A model generated the notes under the pieces. It had not been told where the DNA came from. It was given only the letters and a program-made list of their open reading frames with translations, and did not search any database. Source: JADKAV01 sp963732355 (GTDB taxonomy: Bacteria > Actinomycetota > Actinomycetes > S36-B12 > UBA10799). Taken from it: 64,000 bases of DNA. Shown in pieces: positions 34,661 through 43,199 of the stretch. The stretch covers positions 620,001 to 684,000 of the forward strand of contig CAVSZD010000006.1 in NCBI GenBank assembly GCA_963732355.1. Direction: 5' to 3'. The translations under genes were made by a program, and so were the position numbers. Every line of letters starts with the position of its first letter. Within the stretch, counting starts at the first letter, position 1.

Positions 34661-36334
34661 TCAGGGGGTCTTGACGAAGATGTCCTCGTTGAAGGCGTTG
34701 CCGTCGCCGGGGGCAAGGTTCTCTGCGCTGGACATGAAGACCACGCGTGAGCCGTCCGGCGACCAGATCCGCGGCGCCGAGCTGAAGATGTTGGAAGCGC
34801 TTTCGCCCTGAATCCCGTTGGCGTTGGAGGAGACCAACTGCACGAAGCCGGTGTTCAGGTTCTTCGTGAAGATGTCACGCCGGATGTTCGCATCGTTCGG
34901 GACGAGGTCGACTGCCTCGGACTCCCAAGCGATCGAGTTGCCGTCGGGGGACCAACTCGGACGCCGGTGCGGGAAAAGGGTCGGCTGACCTGCGGCGTTG
35001 GTGGAGACCAGCGTGACCGCACCGCTGCTGAGGTTCTTCACGAAGATGTCCTCGTGCACGTTGGTGTCACCGGGCACCACGTCGTTGGCCTTGGAGTCGA
35101 ACGCGATCCGGCCGCCGTCGGGGGACCACGCGCCGCGTTCGGAGTACCCGCTGAGCTGGCCACCCTGGCTGTTGGTGGACACCCGGGTGGTGAGGTTGTT
35201 GGCGATGGTCTTGATGAACAGGTCCACGTTGACGTTCGTGTCGTTGGGCACAAGGAATGGGGACGCGGACTCGAATAGGATCCGGGTCGAGTCCGGCGAC
35301 CAGACTCCTCGCTCGGAGTCCATGGGGCCGTTCCAGGTCTGCTGGTTGCCGTTGCTGTCGCTGCTCACTCGGCGAAAGTCCGTGCACGACAGCAGTTGGC
35401 TGTCACGGTCTATCCAGACGACGTCGTCCGAGCCGTTGTTCTGCAGGCCAGGGCAGCCTTCATAGTCGGTGGTGTAGGTGATCTTGGTGCCGTCCGGCGA
35501 CCACGACGGCCAGGCGCAGCCCGGGCCGAACCATTCGACCGCGCCGGTATTGAGGTTCTTGCCGTAGACGTCGGGCCCCTGAAGGGGCGCACCGTTGATC
35601 AGGTTCGTCGAACTCGAGCAGAAGAGTAGCCAGTCGCCCTGCGGTGAGAAGCCGAGTCCCAGGTTGATCCCAGAACCGGCCGGACAACTAGACAGGGTGC
35701 CGTTCGACGTCGTGTCCACGACGCGGATTGCACCGGTGGCAAGGGTCTTGAGGTACACGTGAGTGCAACCGTCGGTCACACCCGGCACCAGGTTGGTGGC
35801 GTAGGAGTAGAACGCGACCTTGGTCCCGTCAGGCGACCAAGTGGCGCTGCCGGCCTCGGCGTTGCCGCCATTGCCGCTGGCATCGGAATTGACTCGCGAG
35901 ATCGGGCCGGCCGACGTGGTGGGCTTGTTGACCGGACCGGGGCCGGGACCTGGCCCCGGACCTGGGCCGGGGTTGGCGGAGACCACCACCGTCTTGCTGA
36001 CCTTGGCGCCCTTCTTGCCCTTGACGACGATGGTGAGTTTCAGGGAGGTCCCCGCCGTGGCGCCCGCAGGGAGGGTGCAACTGAGTACAGCGGATCGGGC
36101 GGGCTTCTTCTTCTTGCGGACCAAACGGGTGACCTTACAGGTCATGCCGCCGTCGCTGATCTTGAGCTGCTTGGCCTTCTTGACGCCCCAGGAGGTCTTG
36201 AGTTTGACGGTCACTGTCTGGCTCGCCGAAAGTGTGGCCGATCGCGGTGTCTGCGCGACGCTTGGTGAGGTTGAGGCGGATACGACAAGGGCCATGGCCG
36301 CTGCCACAAGGATGGGTGAACGGTAACGGCCCAT
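34661..36334 (-). CDS. Secreted TolB-like beta-propeller protein
   Basis: 557 residues. Signal peptide ending around residue 27 (STSPSVAQ), a basic beta domain (~30-120; many Lys, KLKTSWGVKKAKQLK), a Pro-Gly linker of alternating PG (residues ~124-137), then a propeller of PD40 repeats (WSPDGTK, WSPDSTR, WSPDGGR, WSPDGNS, WSPDGSR, each followed by aspartate-rich blades such as LVPNDTNV). Probably an extracellular binding or scaffold protein; no catalytic residues seen. The start has GGGAGGAG. It lies convergent to no partner and interrupts the carboxylase regulon. Confidence 0.82.
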   Translation of the reverse strand: MGRYRSPILVAAAMALVVSASTSPSVAQTPRSATLSASQTVTVKLKTSWGVKKAKQLKISDGGMTCKVTRLVRKKKKPARSAVLSCTLPAGATAGTSLKLTIVVKGKKGAKVSKTVVVSANPGPGPGPGPGPGPVNKPTTSAGPISRVNSDASGNGGNAEAGSATWSPDGTKVAFYSYATNLVPGVTDGCTHVYLKTLATGAIRVVDTTSNGTLSSCPAGSGINLGLGFSPQGDWLLFCSSSTNLINGAPLQGPDVYGKNLNTGAVEWFGPGCAWPSWSPDGTKITYTTDYEGCPGLQNNGSDDVVWIDRDSQLLSCTDFRRVSSDSNGNQQTWNGPMDSERGVWSPDSTRILFESASPFLVPNDTNVNVDLFIKTIANNLTTRVSTNSQGGQLSGYSERGAWSPDGGRIAFDSKANDVVPGDTNVHEDIFVKNLSSGAVTLVSTNAAGQPTLFPHRRPSWSPDGNSIAWESEAVDLVPNDANIRRDIFTKNLNTGFVQLVSSNANGIQGESASNIFSSAPRIWSPDGSRVVFMSSAENLAPGDGNAFNEDIFVKTP

Positions 36335-36443
36335 GGGTAACTCCTCCCGGCGCAGTCTGATCAGACTAGACCGGCCGCGCTGCCTCGTACAGCCCTTGGC
36401 TCAGGTATCGGCTGTTCGGGTGCCCGGGGGGCGGTCAGTCCCC

Positions 36444-36480
36444 TTGACCGGGACCCAAACTTGACACTAGCGTCAAGTTT
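36444..36480 (+). promoter_or_regulatory. TetR-type promoter-operator module 2 (carboxylase alpha)
   Basis: TTGACC (36444-36449), 18-bp spacer, TAGCGT (36468-36473), 7 bases, GTG. Palindrome AAACTTGAC-N6-GTCAAGTTT at 36457-36480 touches the start codon. Confidence 0.88.
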
Positions 36481-38346
36481 GTGAGGATCCTCGTCGCAAA
36501 CCGTGGTGAAATCGCCTGCCGGGTCTTCGGGACGGCTGGCAGGCTCGGGCATGGGACGGTGGCGGTCTTCACAGAAGCCGACCGTGGTGCACTGCACACC
36601 CGCAGCGCGGATCTCGCGGTGGCCATCGGCTCGTACCTCGATCCGGGGGAGATCCTGCGGGCGGCCAAGTTGGCACAGGCCGACGCAATCCACCCGGGCT
36701 ACGGATTCCTGTCCGAGAACCCCGACTTCGCGCAGGCTGTCACAGACGCCGGCCTCACCTGGATCGGACCGACGCCGGTGAGCATCCGTGCGATGGCCTT
36801 GAAGGTGGAGGCCAAAGCCCTGGCCGAACAGGCCGGTGTGCCGATGCTGACCAGTGGTACTGAGAAGTTCCCGGTCCTGGTCAAGGCCTCGGCCGGCGGC
36901 GGCGGTAAGGGCATGCGCCGCGTGGATGATCCTGCGGACCTCGAGGAGGCCATCGCAGCTGCCAAGCGCGAGGCCGCCAGCGCTTTCGGCGACGACACGG
37001 TGTTCGTGGAGCGGTACCTAGAGCATGCCCGCCACGTTGAAGTGCAGGTCTTCGGCGACACCCACGGCAACGTGGTGCACCTGTTCGAGCGCGAGTGCTC
37101 GATCCAGCGGCGCCACCAGAAGGTTGTGGAGGAGTCCCCCTCGCCTGGCGTGACGCCGGATTTGCGCGAGCAGATGACGTCGGCCGCCGTGAGTCTGGCA
37201 GCGGAGATCGGGTATGTCGGCGCGGGCACCGTGGAGTTCATGGTCGCCGGCGACGAGTTCTTCTTCCTGGAGATGAACACACGCCTGCAGGTGGAACACC
37301 CCGTGACGGAGGGGATCACCGGACTCGACCTGGTCGAGTGGCAGATCCGGGTGGCCCAAGGCGAGCCCCTGCCCCTGACCCAGGACCAGATCCAGGCCAC
37401 CGGCCACGCCATCGAGGTCCGCCTGTACGCAGAAGACCCCGCCAACGGCTACTTGCCCAACACCGGAACCTTGCGCGTCTTCGACCTTGAGTCGGCCCAA
37501 GGGATCCGGGTTGACACCGGGTTCGTCGCCGGGGATGTGGTGACGGCCAATTACGACCCCATGCTCGCCAAGGTCATCGCGACAGCGCCGACTCGCGAGC
37601 AGGCCGCCGACAGACTCGCTGACTACCTGCGCCGGGCCGGTGTCCAGGGCGTGGTGACGAACAAGGATTCGCTGGCCGCGGTTCTCACCGAGGCGGACTT
37701 CCGGGCCGGGGCCACCCCGACCGACTACTTGGACAACCACCCGCAGGTGCTCGACCCGCCCATCGACCCTGTGCGCCATGCCCTGGCAGTGCTGGCGTCG
37801 CGGGATCACCCAACCCCGGTCGCCCCAGCGGGCTGGCGCAATGTGGTGGCCGTTCCTGAGTGGCTGAGTCTGCAGATCGGCGGCAAGCCCGTCACGTTGC
37901 GCTGGACCCGCACCCGCGAGGGGTTGGTTGCCGAACTCGTCGATGGCGACCCGCTGCTCGGTGAAGCGCATGCGGTGGGGTTGGTGCGGTTGACCAGTTC
38001 ATCGGTGGAGATCGACGGAATGCTCACGCCCTCGGAGGTCGTGGGCGACGACTTCGGCACCGTCACCGTCAACGGTCACACCTTGGCCTTCGAGGTGCTC
38101 CCGCGGTTCGACGAAAGTGCCCATCACGGGGAGGCAGGCGGGCCGACCACACCAGTGCCGGGCACCGTCACCGATGTTCGGGTTGCCGTGGGCGACGAGG
38201 TTGCTGTGGGCCAAATCCTGGTCGTTCTCGAGGCGATGAAGATGGAGCACACCATCACGGCCGACTCGGACGGTGTGGTTACTGCGGTGCATGTGCGCGC
38301 CGGTCAGTCGGTGGATGCCCACCAGGTGGTCGCGACGGTCGAGTAG
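36481..38346 (+). CDS. Acyl-CoA carboxylase alpha subunit (biotin carboxylase + BCCP)
   Basis: 621 residues, GTG start. Biotin carboxylase ATP-grasp domain from RILVANRGEIACRVF through KASAGGGGKGMRRV, RECSIQRRHQKVVEESP and FFLEMNTRLQVEHPVTE. A middle BT-like region follows, then a C-terminal biotinyl domain with the lysine acceptor in EAMKMEH. Carboxylates its own biotin at the expense of ATP and hands CO2 to the beta subunit (29.1 kb). Length and layout fit MCC/geranyl-CoA carboxylase alpha (LiuD/AtuF). The start codon directly follows the operator palindrome, so the mRNA must be essentially leaderless. Confidence 0.92.
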   Translation: MRILVANRGEIACRVFGTAGRLGHGTVAVFTEADRGALHTRSADLAVAIGSYLDPGEILRAAKLAQADAIHPGYGFLSENPDFAQAVTDAGLTWIGPTPVSIRAMALKVEAKALAEQAGVPMLTSGTEKFPVLVKASAGGGGKGMRRVDDPADLEEAIAAAKREAASAFGDDTVFVERYLEHARHVEVQVFGDTHGNVVHLFERECSIQRRHQKVVEESPSPGVTPDLREQMTSAAVSLAAEIGYVGAGTVEFMVAGDEFFFLEMNTRLQVEHPVTEGITGLDLVEWQIRVAQGEPLPLTQDQIQATGHAIEVRLYAEDPANGYLPNTGTLRVFDLESAQGIRVDTGFVAGDVVTANYDPMLAKVIATAPTREQAADRLADYLRRAGVQGVVTNKDSLAAVLTEADFRAGATPTDYLDNHPQVLDPPIDPVRHALAVLASRDHPTPVAPAGWRNVVAVPEWLSLQIGGKPVTLRWTRTREGLVAELVDGDPLLGEAHAVGLVRLTSSSVEIDGMLTPSEVVGDDFGTVTVNGHTLAFEVLPRFDESAHHGEAGGPTTPVPGTVTDVRVAVGDEVAVGQILVVLEAMKMEHTITADSDGVVTAVHVRAGQSVDAHQVVATVE

Positions 38347-38358
38347 GCGTCGCCGCCC

Positions 38359-38394
38359 TTGACCGCCGCCGAAGTTGACACTAGCGTCAAGTTC
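38359..38394 (+). promoter_or_regulatory. TetR-type promoter-operator module 3 (AtuA-tetR)
   Basis: TTGACC (38359-38364), 17-bp spacer, TAGCGT (38382-38387), 7 bases, ATG. Palindrome GAAGTTGAC-N6-GTCAAGTTC (38371-38394) with one mismatch. Since the TetR gene follows AtuA with overlap, this makes the regulator autoregulated. Confidence 0.86.
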
Positions 38395-40332
38395 ATGAAA
38401 CGGCCGGTGCGCATAGCCAACTGTTCGGGGTTCTTCGGTGACCGACAGGCCGCCGCGAAGGAGATGGTCGAGGGCGGTCCTATCGACGTCCTGACCGGTG
38501 ACTGGCTCGCCGAACTGACGATGCTCTTGCTGGCGCGCCAGAAGATGAAGCACGGCACCGGCTACGCGCGAACCTTCGCCCAGCAGATGGACCAGGTCCT
38601 GCCCGCCTGCCTGGACAAGGGGATCAAGGTCGTCAGCAACGCCGGTGGACTCGACCCACAAGCGGCTGCCCAGGCCATCGCCGACCAGGCAGCCGAGAAG
38701 GGCCTGACCGTCAAAGTCGCGGCCGTGACTGGGGATGACCTGCTGCCGCGCTTCGCCGAGGTAGGTGGGGATTGGCCCAACCTCGACACCGGCGAGGCGT
38801 TCGCCGGGCACCCTCTGAGCGCCAACGCTTACCTCGGAGCCCGCGGTATCGTGGCTGCGCTTGAAGCCGGGGCTGATGTCGTGGTGACCGGGCGGGTGAC
38901 TGACGCCGCCCTTGTGATCGGTCCGGCGGCGTGGTGGCACGGCTGGGACCTGGACTCCCCGGACAGCCTGGACGCCCTCGCCGGCGCGTTGGTTGCCGGC
39001 CACGTGATCGAGTGCGGTGCCCAGGCCAGCGGCGGCAACTATGCGTTCTTCCGTGAGGTGCCCGGCCTTGAGCACGTCGGTTTCCCCATTGCCGAAGTGG
39101 GCGCCGACGGCACCAGCGTCATCACCAAGCACCCCAACACCGGCGGGCTCGTCTCCCCTGGCACGGTGACCGCCCAGTTGCTGTATGAGGTGGGGGATGA
39201 GAACTACCTGAACCCCGACGTGACCGCGCGGTTCGACACCGTCGAGATCGACCAGGTCGGCAAGGACCGGGTGCGGCTGACCGGCGTGCGCGGCCAGAGT
39301 GCGCCGGAGACGCTCAAGGTCGCCATCAACTACCTCGGAGGGTTCCGCAACACCATCACGCTGGTACTCACCGGGGCTGAGACCGCCGAGAAGGCCGACA
39401 TCGCGATCCGCACGATCTGCGGCGTGGGTCTGGCTGAGGCCAAGGTGCTCTCCCCGGCTGAGCTCGGTGCCCGCAGCAAACTCGGCGTCCGCGAACTCAG
39501 CGTCACGTACAGCCCTCCCGCCAGTGATGATCCGCGGGATGTCAATGCTGCCCAGGGCCGGCTGATCCTCACCGTCAAGGACGACGATCCGAAGAAGGTC
39601 GGCAAGGCCTTCACACGTCCGGCCGTCGAGTCGGCGCTAGCCAGTTACCCCGGTATGTTCCCCACCGCACCGCCGGCCGAGGGTACGCCGTTCGGGGTGT
39701 ACTGGCCGTCGACCGTGGCCATTGATGAGGTTCCTGTGACCGTGACCGTGGACGGCGTGGAGGTCGCGCGAGTGGCGGGTGGAAAGCCCGTGCCTGCACC
39801 GCCGGTTTCCGGCCCGCCGCTGCCGTCGGCGCCGCAGGAGGCGATCATCGCCGGGCCTTTCGCGCGCCGCCGCTTGGGTACGTTCGTCGGGGCGCGTAGT
39901 GGGGACAAGGGCGGTAATGCCAACGTCGGCTTCTGGGTCAGACACCCGGCTGAGGACGCGGCCGTGGCGCTTGCCTGGATGGAGGCGGACGCACTGACCG
40001 CACCAGAGGTTGATGACCTGCACAGCACCGAGGAGTTGTGGGCCGTCGACACTGACCTTGATGTGGACAGCGAGGCAGTGGTTCTGGCCGATGCCCGATA
40101 CGAGTGGCTGTGCGACTTCCTTACCCGCGAGCGCTTGGCCGAGATACTGCCAGAGGCCGCCACGTTGCCCGTGGAAATCCACTACTTCCCACCTCTGCGT
40201 GCCGTGAACGTGGTCATCAAAGGCCTGCTTGGCCGTGGCGTCTCGGAGACGACGCGCAGCGACCCGCAGGCCAAGGGGCTGGCTGAGCAACTGCGTGCGG
40301 TCTGGATCGACGTTCCGGAGCAGTTGTTGTGA
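38395..40332 (+). CDS. AtuA-family (DUF1446) acyclic terpene utilization protein
   Basis: 645 residues. The DUF1446 domain (~5-450) starts RIANCSGFFGDRQAAAKEMVEGGPIDVLTGDWLAELTM (split at the Asp). A proline-rich linker (~475-500, PVPAPPVSGPPLPSAP) follows, then a C-terminal AtuA-like ferredoxin-fold domain (ARSGDKGGNANVGFWV). AtuA is required for citronellol/geraniol use in Pseudomonas, but its reaction is unknown. The same family also appears beside carboxylases in many actinobacteria. Its own start follows operator module 3, and the TetR gene overlaps its stop. It ties this cluster to terpenoid or branched acyl-CoA catabolism. Confidence 0.9.
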   Translation: MKRPVRIANCSGFFGDRQAAAKEMVEGGPIDVLTGDWLAELTMLLLARQKMKHGTGYARTFAQQMDQVLPACLDKGIKVVSNAGGLDPQAAAQAIADQAAEKGLTVKVAAVTGDDLLPRFAEVGGDWPNLDTGEAFAGHPLSANAYLGARGIVAALEAGADVVVTGRVTDAALVIGPAAWWHGWDLDSPDSLDALAGALVAGHVIECGAQASGGNYAFFREVPGLEHVGFPIAEVGADGTSVITKHPNTGGLVSPGTVTAQLLYEVGDENYLNPDVTARFDTVEIDQVGKDRVRLTGVRGQSAPETLKVAINYLGGFRNTITLVLTGAETAEKADIAIRTICGVGLAEAKVLSPAELGARSKLGVRELSVTYSPPASDDPRDVNAAQGRLILTVKDDDPKKVGKAFTRPAVESALASYPGMFPTAPPAEGTPFGVYWPSTVAIDEVPVTVTVDGVEVARVAGGKPVPAPPVSGPPLPSAPQEAIIAGPFARRRLGTFVGARSGDKGGNANVGFWVRHPAEDAAVALAWMEADALTAPEVDDLHSTEELWAVDTDLDVDSEAVVLADARYEWLCDFLTRERLAEILPEAATLPVEIHYFPPLRAVNVVIKGLLGRGVSETTRSDPQAKGLAEQLRAVWIDVPEQLL

Positions 40333-41072
40333 ACCCACGCACCGAGCGTGGGCGGCGCACCCGCACGGCGCTTCTTGAGGCCGCCCGGGGCGCCTTCGAG
40401 CAGCGGGGTTTCGACGACTGCCGGATGAACGACATCGCGGATGCGGCTGGGGTCTCGCACGGGACCGTGTACACCTACTTCGAGTCCAAGGAGGAGATCC
40501 TCGGACAGGTCATCGACGAGTTGCTCGTGGAGTTGCGCGACGACCTGCGCACCTCCGCGAAGGACCCGATGGCCCGTATCGAAGAGGCCAACCGCCGCTA
40601 CCTACTCGCGTATCGCGACAACTCCCGGCTGCTGCAGGTCATCGAGCAGGCAGCAGTCACCAGTCCCGAGCTGGGGGCCCGCCTTGACGAGTTCCGTCGC
40701 ACCTACCATGCGCGGGTGTCCACGGCCCTGCGCCGGCTGCAAGAACAGGGCAGGGTGCCCGCCGAACTGCCGGCCGACGTCACGGCCACCGCTCTTTGCG
40801 CGATGGTCGAGGGCTTCTCGCGCTATTGGGACCGCCCGCTGACCGATGACATCAACGCGACCTTGACCCAGCTTGTGGGTGAATGCCCTGGGCCTGGATC
40901 AGGTGGCCTGAGACGTGCGTCTGCGGGTTGTTCCGCCGAGTGTGTCCGGATCTGCAGGCTCATTGCTGGCGATCAGGGGGGTCTCCTGAGGGGCTGTCGC
41001 GTGAACGCCATGATCAACCTGCAAATCCGGACACTGGTCTCCTCGCATGTCCGTGATTCCGGTCGCGCTTGA
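40329..41072 (+). CDS. TetR-family regulator of the carboxylase/AtuA regulon
   Basis: 247 residues, GTG start overlapping the AtuA stop (GTGA). TetR helix-turn-helix at ~12-58 (RTALLEAARGAFEQRGFDDC, MNDIADAAGVSHGTVYTYFESKEEIL). The ligand domain runs to about residue 190. The last ~55 residues (from CPGPGSGGL) look unlike a TetR and are encoded by an inverted-repeat insertion at 40942-41034, so the natural C-terminus has been replaced or extended. It is the obvious candidate to bind the four AACTTGAC-N6-GTCAAGTT operators; a CoA thioester ligand would be typical. Confidence 0.87.
   Translation: MNPRTERGRRTRTALLEAARGAFEQRGFDDCRMNDIADAAGVSHGTVYTYFESKEEILGQVIDELLVELRDDLRTSAKDPMARIEEANRRYLLAYRDNSRLLQVIEQAAVTSPELGARLDEFRRTYHARVSTALRRLQEQGRVPAELPADVTATALCAMVEGFSRYWDRPLTDDINATLTQLVGECPGPGSGGLRRASAGCSAECVRICRLIAGDQGGLLRGCRVNAMINLQIRTLVSSHVRDSGRA
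40942..41034. repeat. 93-bp inverted repeat at the 3' end of the tetR gene
   Basis: Arms GTGTCCGGATCTGCAGG (40942-40958) and CCTGCAAATCCGGACAC (41018-41034) pair over 17 bp with one mismatch. Partial further pairing (TGGCG / CGCCA) lies inside. It lies inside the tetR reading frame and just before the acyl-CoA dehydrogenase promoter. It may be a small mobile element or an intergenic hairpin read through by the gene. Confidence 0.75.
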
Positions 41073-41105
41073 CCCACCAGCAAAGTTGACACTAACGTCA
41101 AGTTC
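41069..41105 (+). promoter_or_regulatory. TetR-type promoter-operator module 4 (acyl-CoA dehydrogenase)
   Basis: TTGACC (41069-41074), 18-bp spacer, TAACGT (41093-41098). Palindrome AAAGTTGAC-N6-GTCAAGTTC (41082-41105) with mismatches in the outer arm. Here transcription should start near 41106, leaving a ~22-base leader with GATGAGG before the ATG at 41128. So this copy, unlike the other three, drives a leadered mRNA. Confidence 0.82.
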
Positions 41106-41127
41106 TAGATCTATGAGATGAGGCGCC

Positions 41128-42276
41128 ATGAAATTCACCGAGGAGCACGAGCAGTTCCGCAAGGCCGTTCGTCAGGTGGTGGAGAACGACATCAACCCCC
41201 ACGTCGACGAGTGGGAGGCCGCGGGGATCTTCCCGGCCAAGCAGGTCTTCAGCAAACTCGGCGAGATCGGGGCGTTGGGCCTGGAGTACGACCCCGAGTT
41301 CGGCGGCCAGGGCGCGGATCACTCCTACACGCTGGTGTTGGCCGAAGAGCTCGGTCGGATTGATTGCGCCGGTGTGCCGATGGCGATTGCTGTGCAGGCC
41401 GGCATGGCCACCCCGTCCCTCGCGCTGTACGGAAGCCCGGAGTTGAAGCGCACCTATCTGGAACCTGCGCTGCGCGGCGAGCTGGTTGCCGCGATCGGGG
41501 TGAGCGAGCCCGACGCGGGTTCCGACGTCGCGGGCATACGGACCAAGGCCGTGCGCGACGGTGACGACTGGGTGATCAACGGCCGCAAGATGTGGATCAC
41601 CAACGGCACGCAGGCCGACTGGTTGTGTCTGCTCGTGCGTACTTCCGACGAGGGTGGATACGCCGGAATGAGCCAGATCATCGTCCCCACGGCCACGCCC
41701 GGATTCAGCGTGGGGCGCAAGATCGAGAAGATGGGCAACTGGTCCAGCGACACCGCGGAGCTGGTCTTCGACGACGTGAGGGTGCCAGTCTCGAACACCA
41801 TCGGTGAGATCGGCCGCGGCTTCCAGCAGCAGATGGTCCAGTTCTTGGATGAGCGGTTGATCGGTGCGTACATGGCCGTTGCCAGCATGCGCAAGGCGCT
41901 GGACAAGACCAAGGACTACCTGCAGCAACGGGAGGCTTTCGGCAAGCCGCTGCTGGCCAACCAGTACCTGCAGTACAAGCTCGCCGAACTGTACGCCGAC
42001 GTCGATGTGCTCGAGTCGTACAACCGTTCCTGCGCTCAGCGTTACATCGACGGTGAGGACGTCACGAAGATCTCAACCATCGCCAAGCTGAAGGCCGGAC
42101 GCCTGCAGCGCGTGGTGGCCGACACGTGTGTGCAGTTCCACGGCGGCATGGGTTATGCCGAGGAGAACTGGCCGGCGCGCTACTTCCGCGACTCCCGGTT
42201 GACCTCAATCGGTGGCGGCGCGGACGAGGTCATGCTTCGGGTATTGGCACTGCTGGAAGGCATGGGCCGCAAATGA
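41128..42276 (+). CDS. Acyl-CoA dehydrogenase (citronellyl-/isovaleryl-CoA type)
   Basis: 382 residues. Acyl-CoA dehydrogenase signatures IGVSEPDAGSDVAGIRTKA (FAD/substrate loop), WVINGRKMWITNG, REAFGKPLLANQYLQYKLAEL, and the C-terminal FHGGMGYAEENWPARYFRDSRLTSIGGGADEVMLRVL. The pattern resembles AtuD and related branched-chain dehydrogenases. It introduces the 2,3-double bond that the neighbouring carboxylase needs on its substrate, passing electrons to ETF. The start follows GATGAGG. The next gene overlaps by ATGA. Confidence 0.92.
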   Translation: MKFTEEHEQFRKAVRQVVENDINPHVDEWEAAGIFPAKQVFSKLGEIGALGLEYDPEFGGQGADHSYTLVLAEELGRIDCAGVPMAIAVQAGMATPSLALYGSPELKRTYLEPALRGELVAAIGVSEPDAGSDVAGIRTKAVRDGDDWVINGRKMWITNGTQADWLCLLVRTSDEGGYAGMSQIIVPTATPGFSVGRKIEKMGNWSSDTAELVFDDVRVPVSNTIGEIGRGFQQQMVQFLDERLIGAYMAVASMRKALDKTKDYLQQREAFGKPLLANQYLQYKLAELYADVDVLESYNRSCAQRYIDGEDVTKISTIAKLKAGRLQRVVADTCVQFHGGMGYAEENWPARYFRDSRLTSIGGGADEVMLRVLALLEGMGRK

Positions 42277-43037
42277 GGTACGAGGTCGCCAACGGCGTCG
42301 CCACGCTGACCTTGGACAACCCGGATACCCGCAATGTGCTGGATCCCGACACGATGGCGGCCCTGTCCGACGGCCTACAGCGGGCAGGCGAGGACGCGAA
42401 TGTACGGGTGGTCGTGCTGACCGCCGAGGGCCGGGCGTTCTGCGCGGGCGCGGACTTGAAAGGTGCGTCGGCTGCCAGTGGTGACTCGTTCACCGACGCT
42501 GGGCCGATGGCTCTGGTCGCGGTACTAGAGGGGATTCTGGACTGCCCCAAGCCGACCATCGCGCGGGTTCAGGGCCATGTTGCGGGAGGGGGCAACGGGT
42601 TGGTCGCGGCGTGTGACTTCGCCGTCGCTGCTGACGACGTGCACTTCGCTTTCTCCGAGGTCCGGGTGGGTGTGGCGCCAGCGGTGATCTCGGTTGTCTG
42701 CCTGGACCGCATGCACCGCCGCGACGGTATAGAACTACTGCTGTTGGGCGAGCGGGTTCCGGCTGTGCGGGCAGCGGAGGCGGGCCTCATCAATCGCGCC
42801 GTTCCGCGTGACGAGTTGGACGCGGCGGTGACCAGGTACACCGAAGCCCTGCGCAACGGGGGGCCGCAGGCGCTGCGCGCGACCAAGGAGTTGTTGCGCA
42901 AGGTGCCGGGGATGCCGCGCACCGAGGCGTTCAAGTGGACGGCCGAGGTTTCGGCGCACTTGTTCAACAGCGACGAGGCCAAGGCGGGGATGATGGCGTT
43001 CCTCAGCAAGCAGCCGGCGCCGTGGGTGACTGACTGA
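42273..43037 (+). CDS. Enoyl-CoA hydratase/isomerase family protein
   Basis: 254 residues, ATG overlapping the dehydrogenase stop (ATGA). Crotonase-fold motifs: TLDNPDTRNVLD, AFCAGADLKG (oxyanion hole), ARVQGHVAGGGNGLVAACDFAVAADD (split at the Gly) and FSEVRVGVAPAVIS. The residue at the second catalytic position (APAVIS region) fits hydratases acting on unusual acyl chains, such as methylglutaconyl- or isohexenylglutaconyl-CoA (LiuC/AtuE). It would hydrate the product of the carboxylase. HMG-CoA lyase, the next step, is not in the window. Confidence 0.9.
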   Translation: MRYEVANGVATLTLDNPDTRNVLDPDTMAALSDGLQRAGEDANVRVVVLTAEGRAFCAGADLKGASAASGDSFTDAGPMALVAVLEGILDCPKPTIARVQGHVAGGGNGLVAACDFAVAADDVHFAFSEVRVGVAPAVISVVCLDRMHRRDGIELLLLGERVPAVRAAEAGLINRAVPRDELDAAVTRYTEALRNGGPQALRATKELLRKVPGMPRTEAFKWTAEVSAHLFNSDEAKAGMMAFLSKQPAPWVTD

Positions 43038-43059
43038 AGCTGGGCTGGTCCGCCGCCGG

Positions 43060-43170
43060 GAGGCGATGTTGTTTTCCGGCAAGCATGTGGTCGGTTTTCA
43101 GCTTGGGTTGGGTTGGGGTGCTGAGGCCCGGGAGGCGATGTTGTTTTCCGGCAACTAAACCGCCTGAATC
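43060..43170. repeat. Two diverged copies of the GGTTTCCAGCTTTGCC repeat family
   Basis: Units begin with GGAGGCGATGTTGTTTTCCGG (43070 and ~43130, split after the first G). The first continues TGGTCGGTTTTCAGCTTGGG, the second CCGCCTGAATCCAGCAGGGG. They follow directly after the hydratase stop and fill the gap to the M20 peptidase start. Confidence 0.75.
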
Positions 43171-43199
43171 CAGCAGGGGATCCACGGCACACTGTCGGC

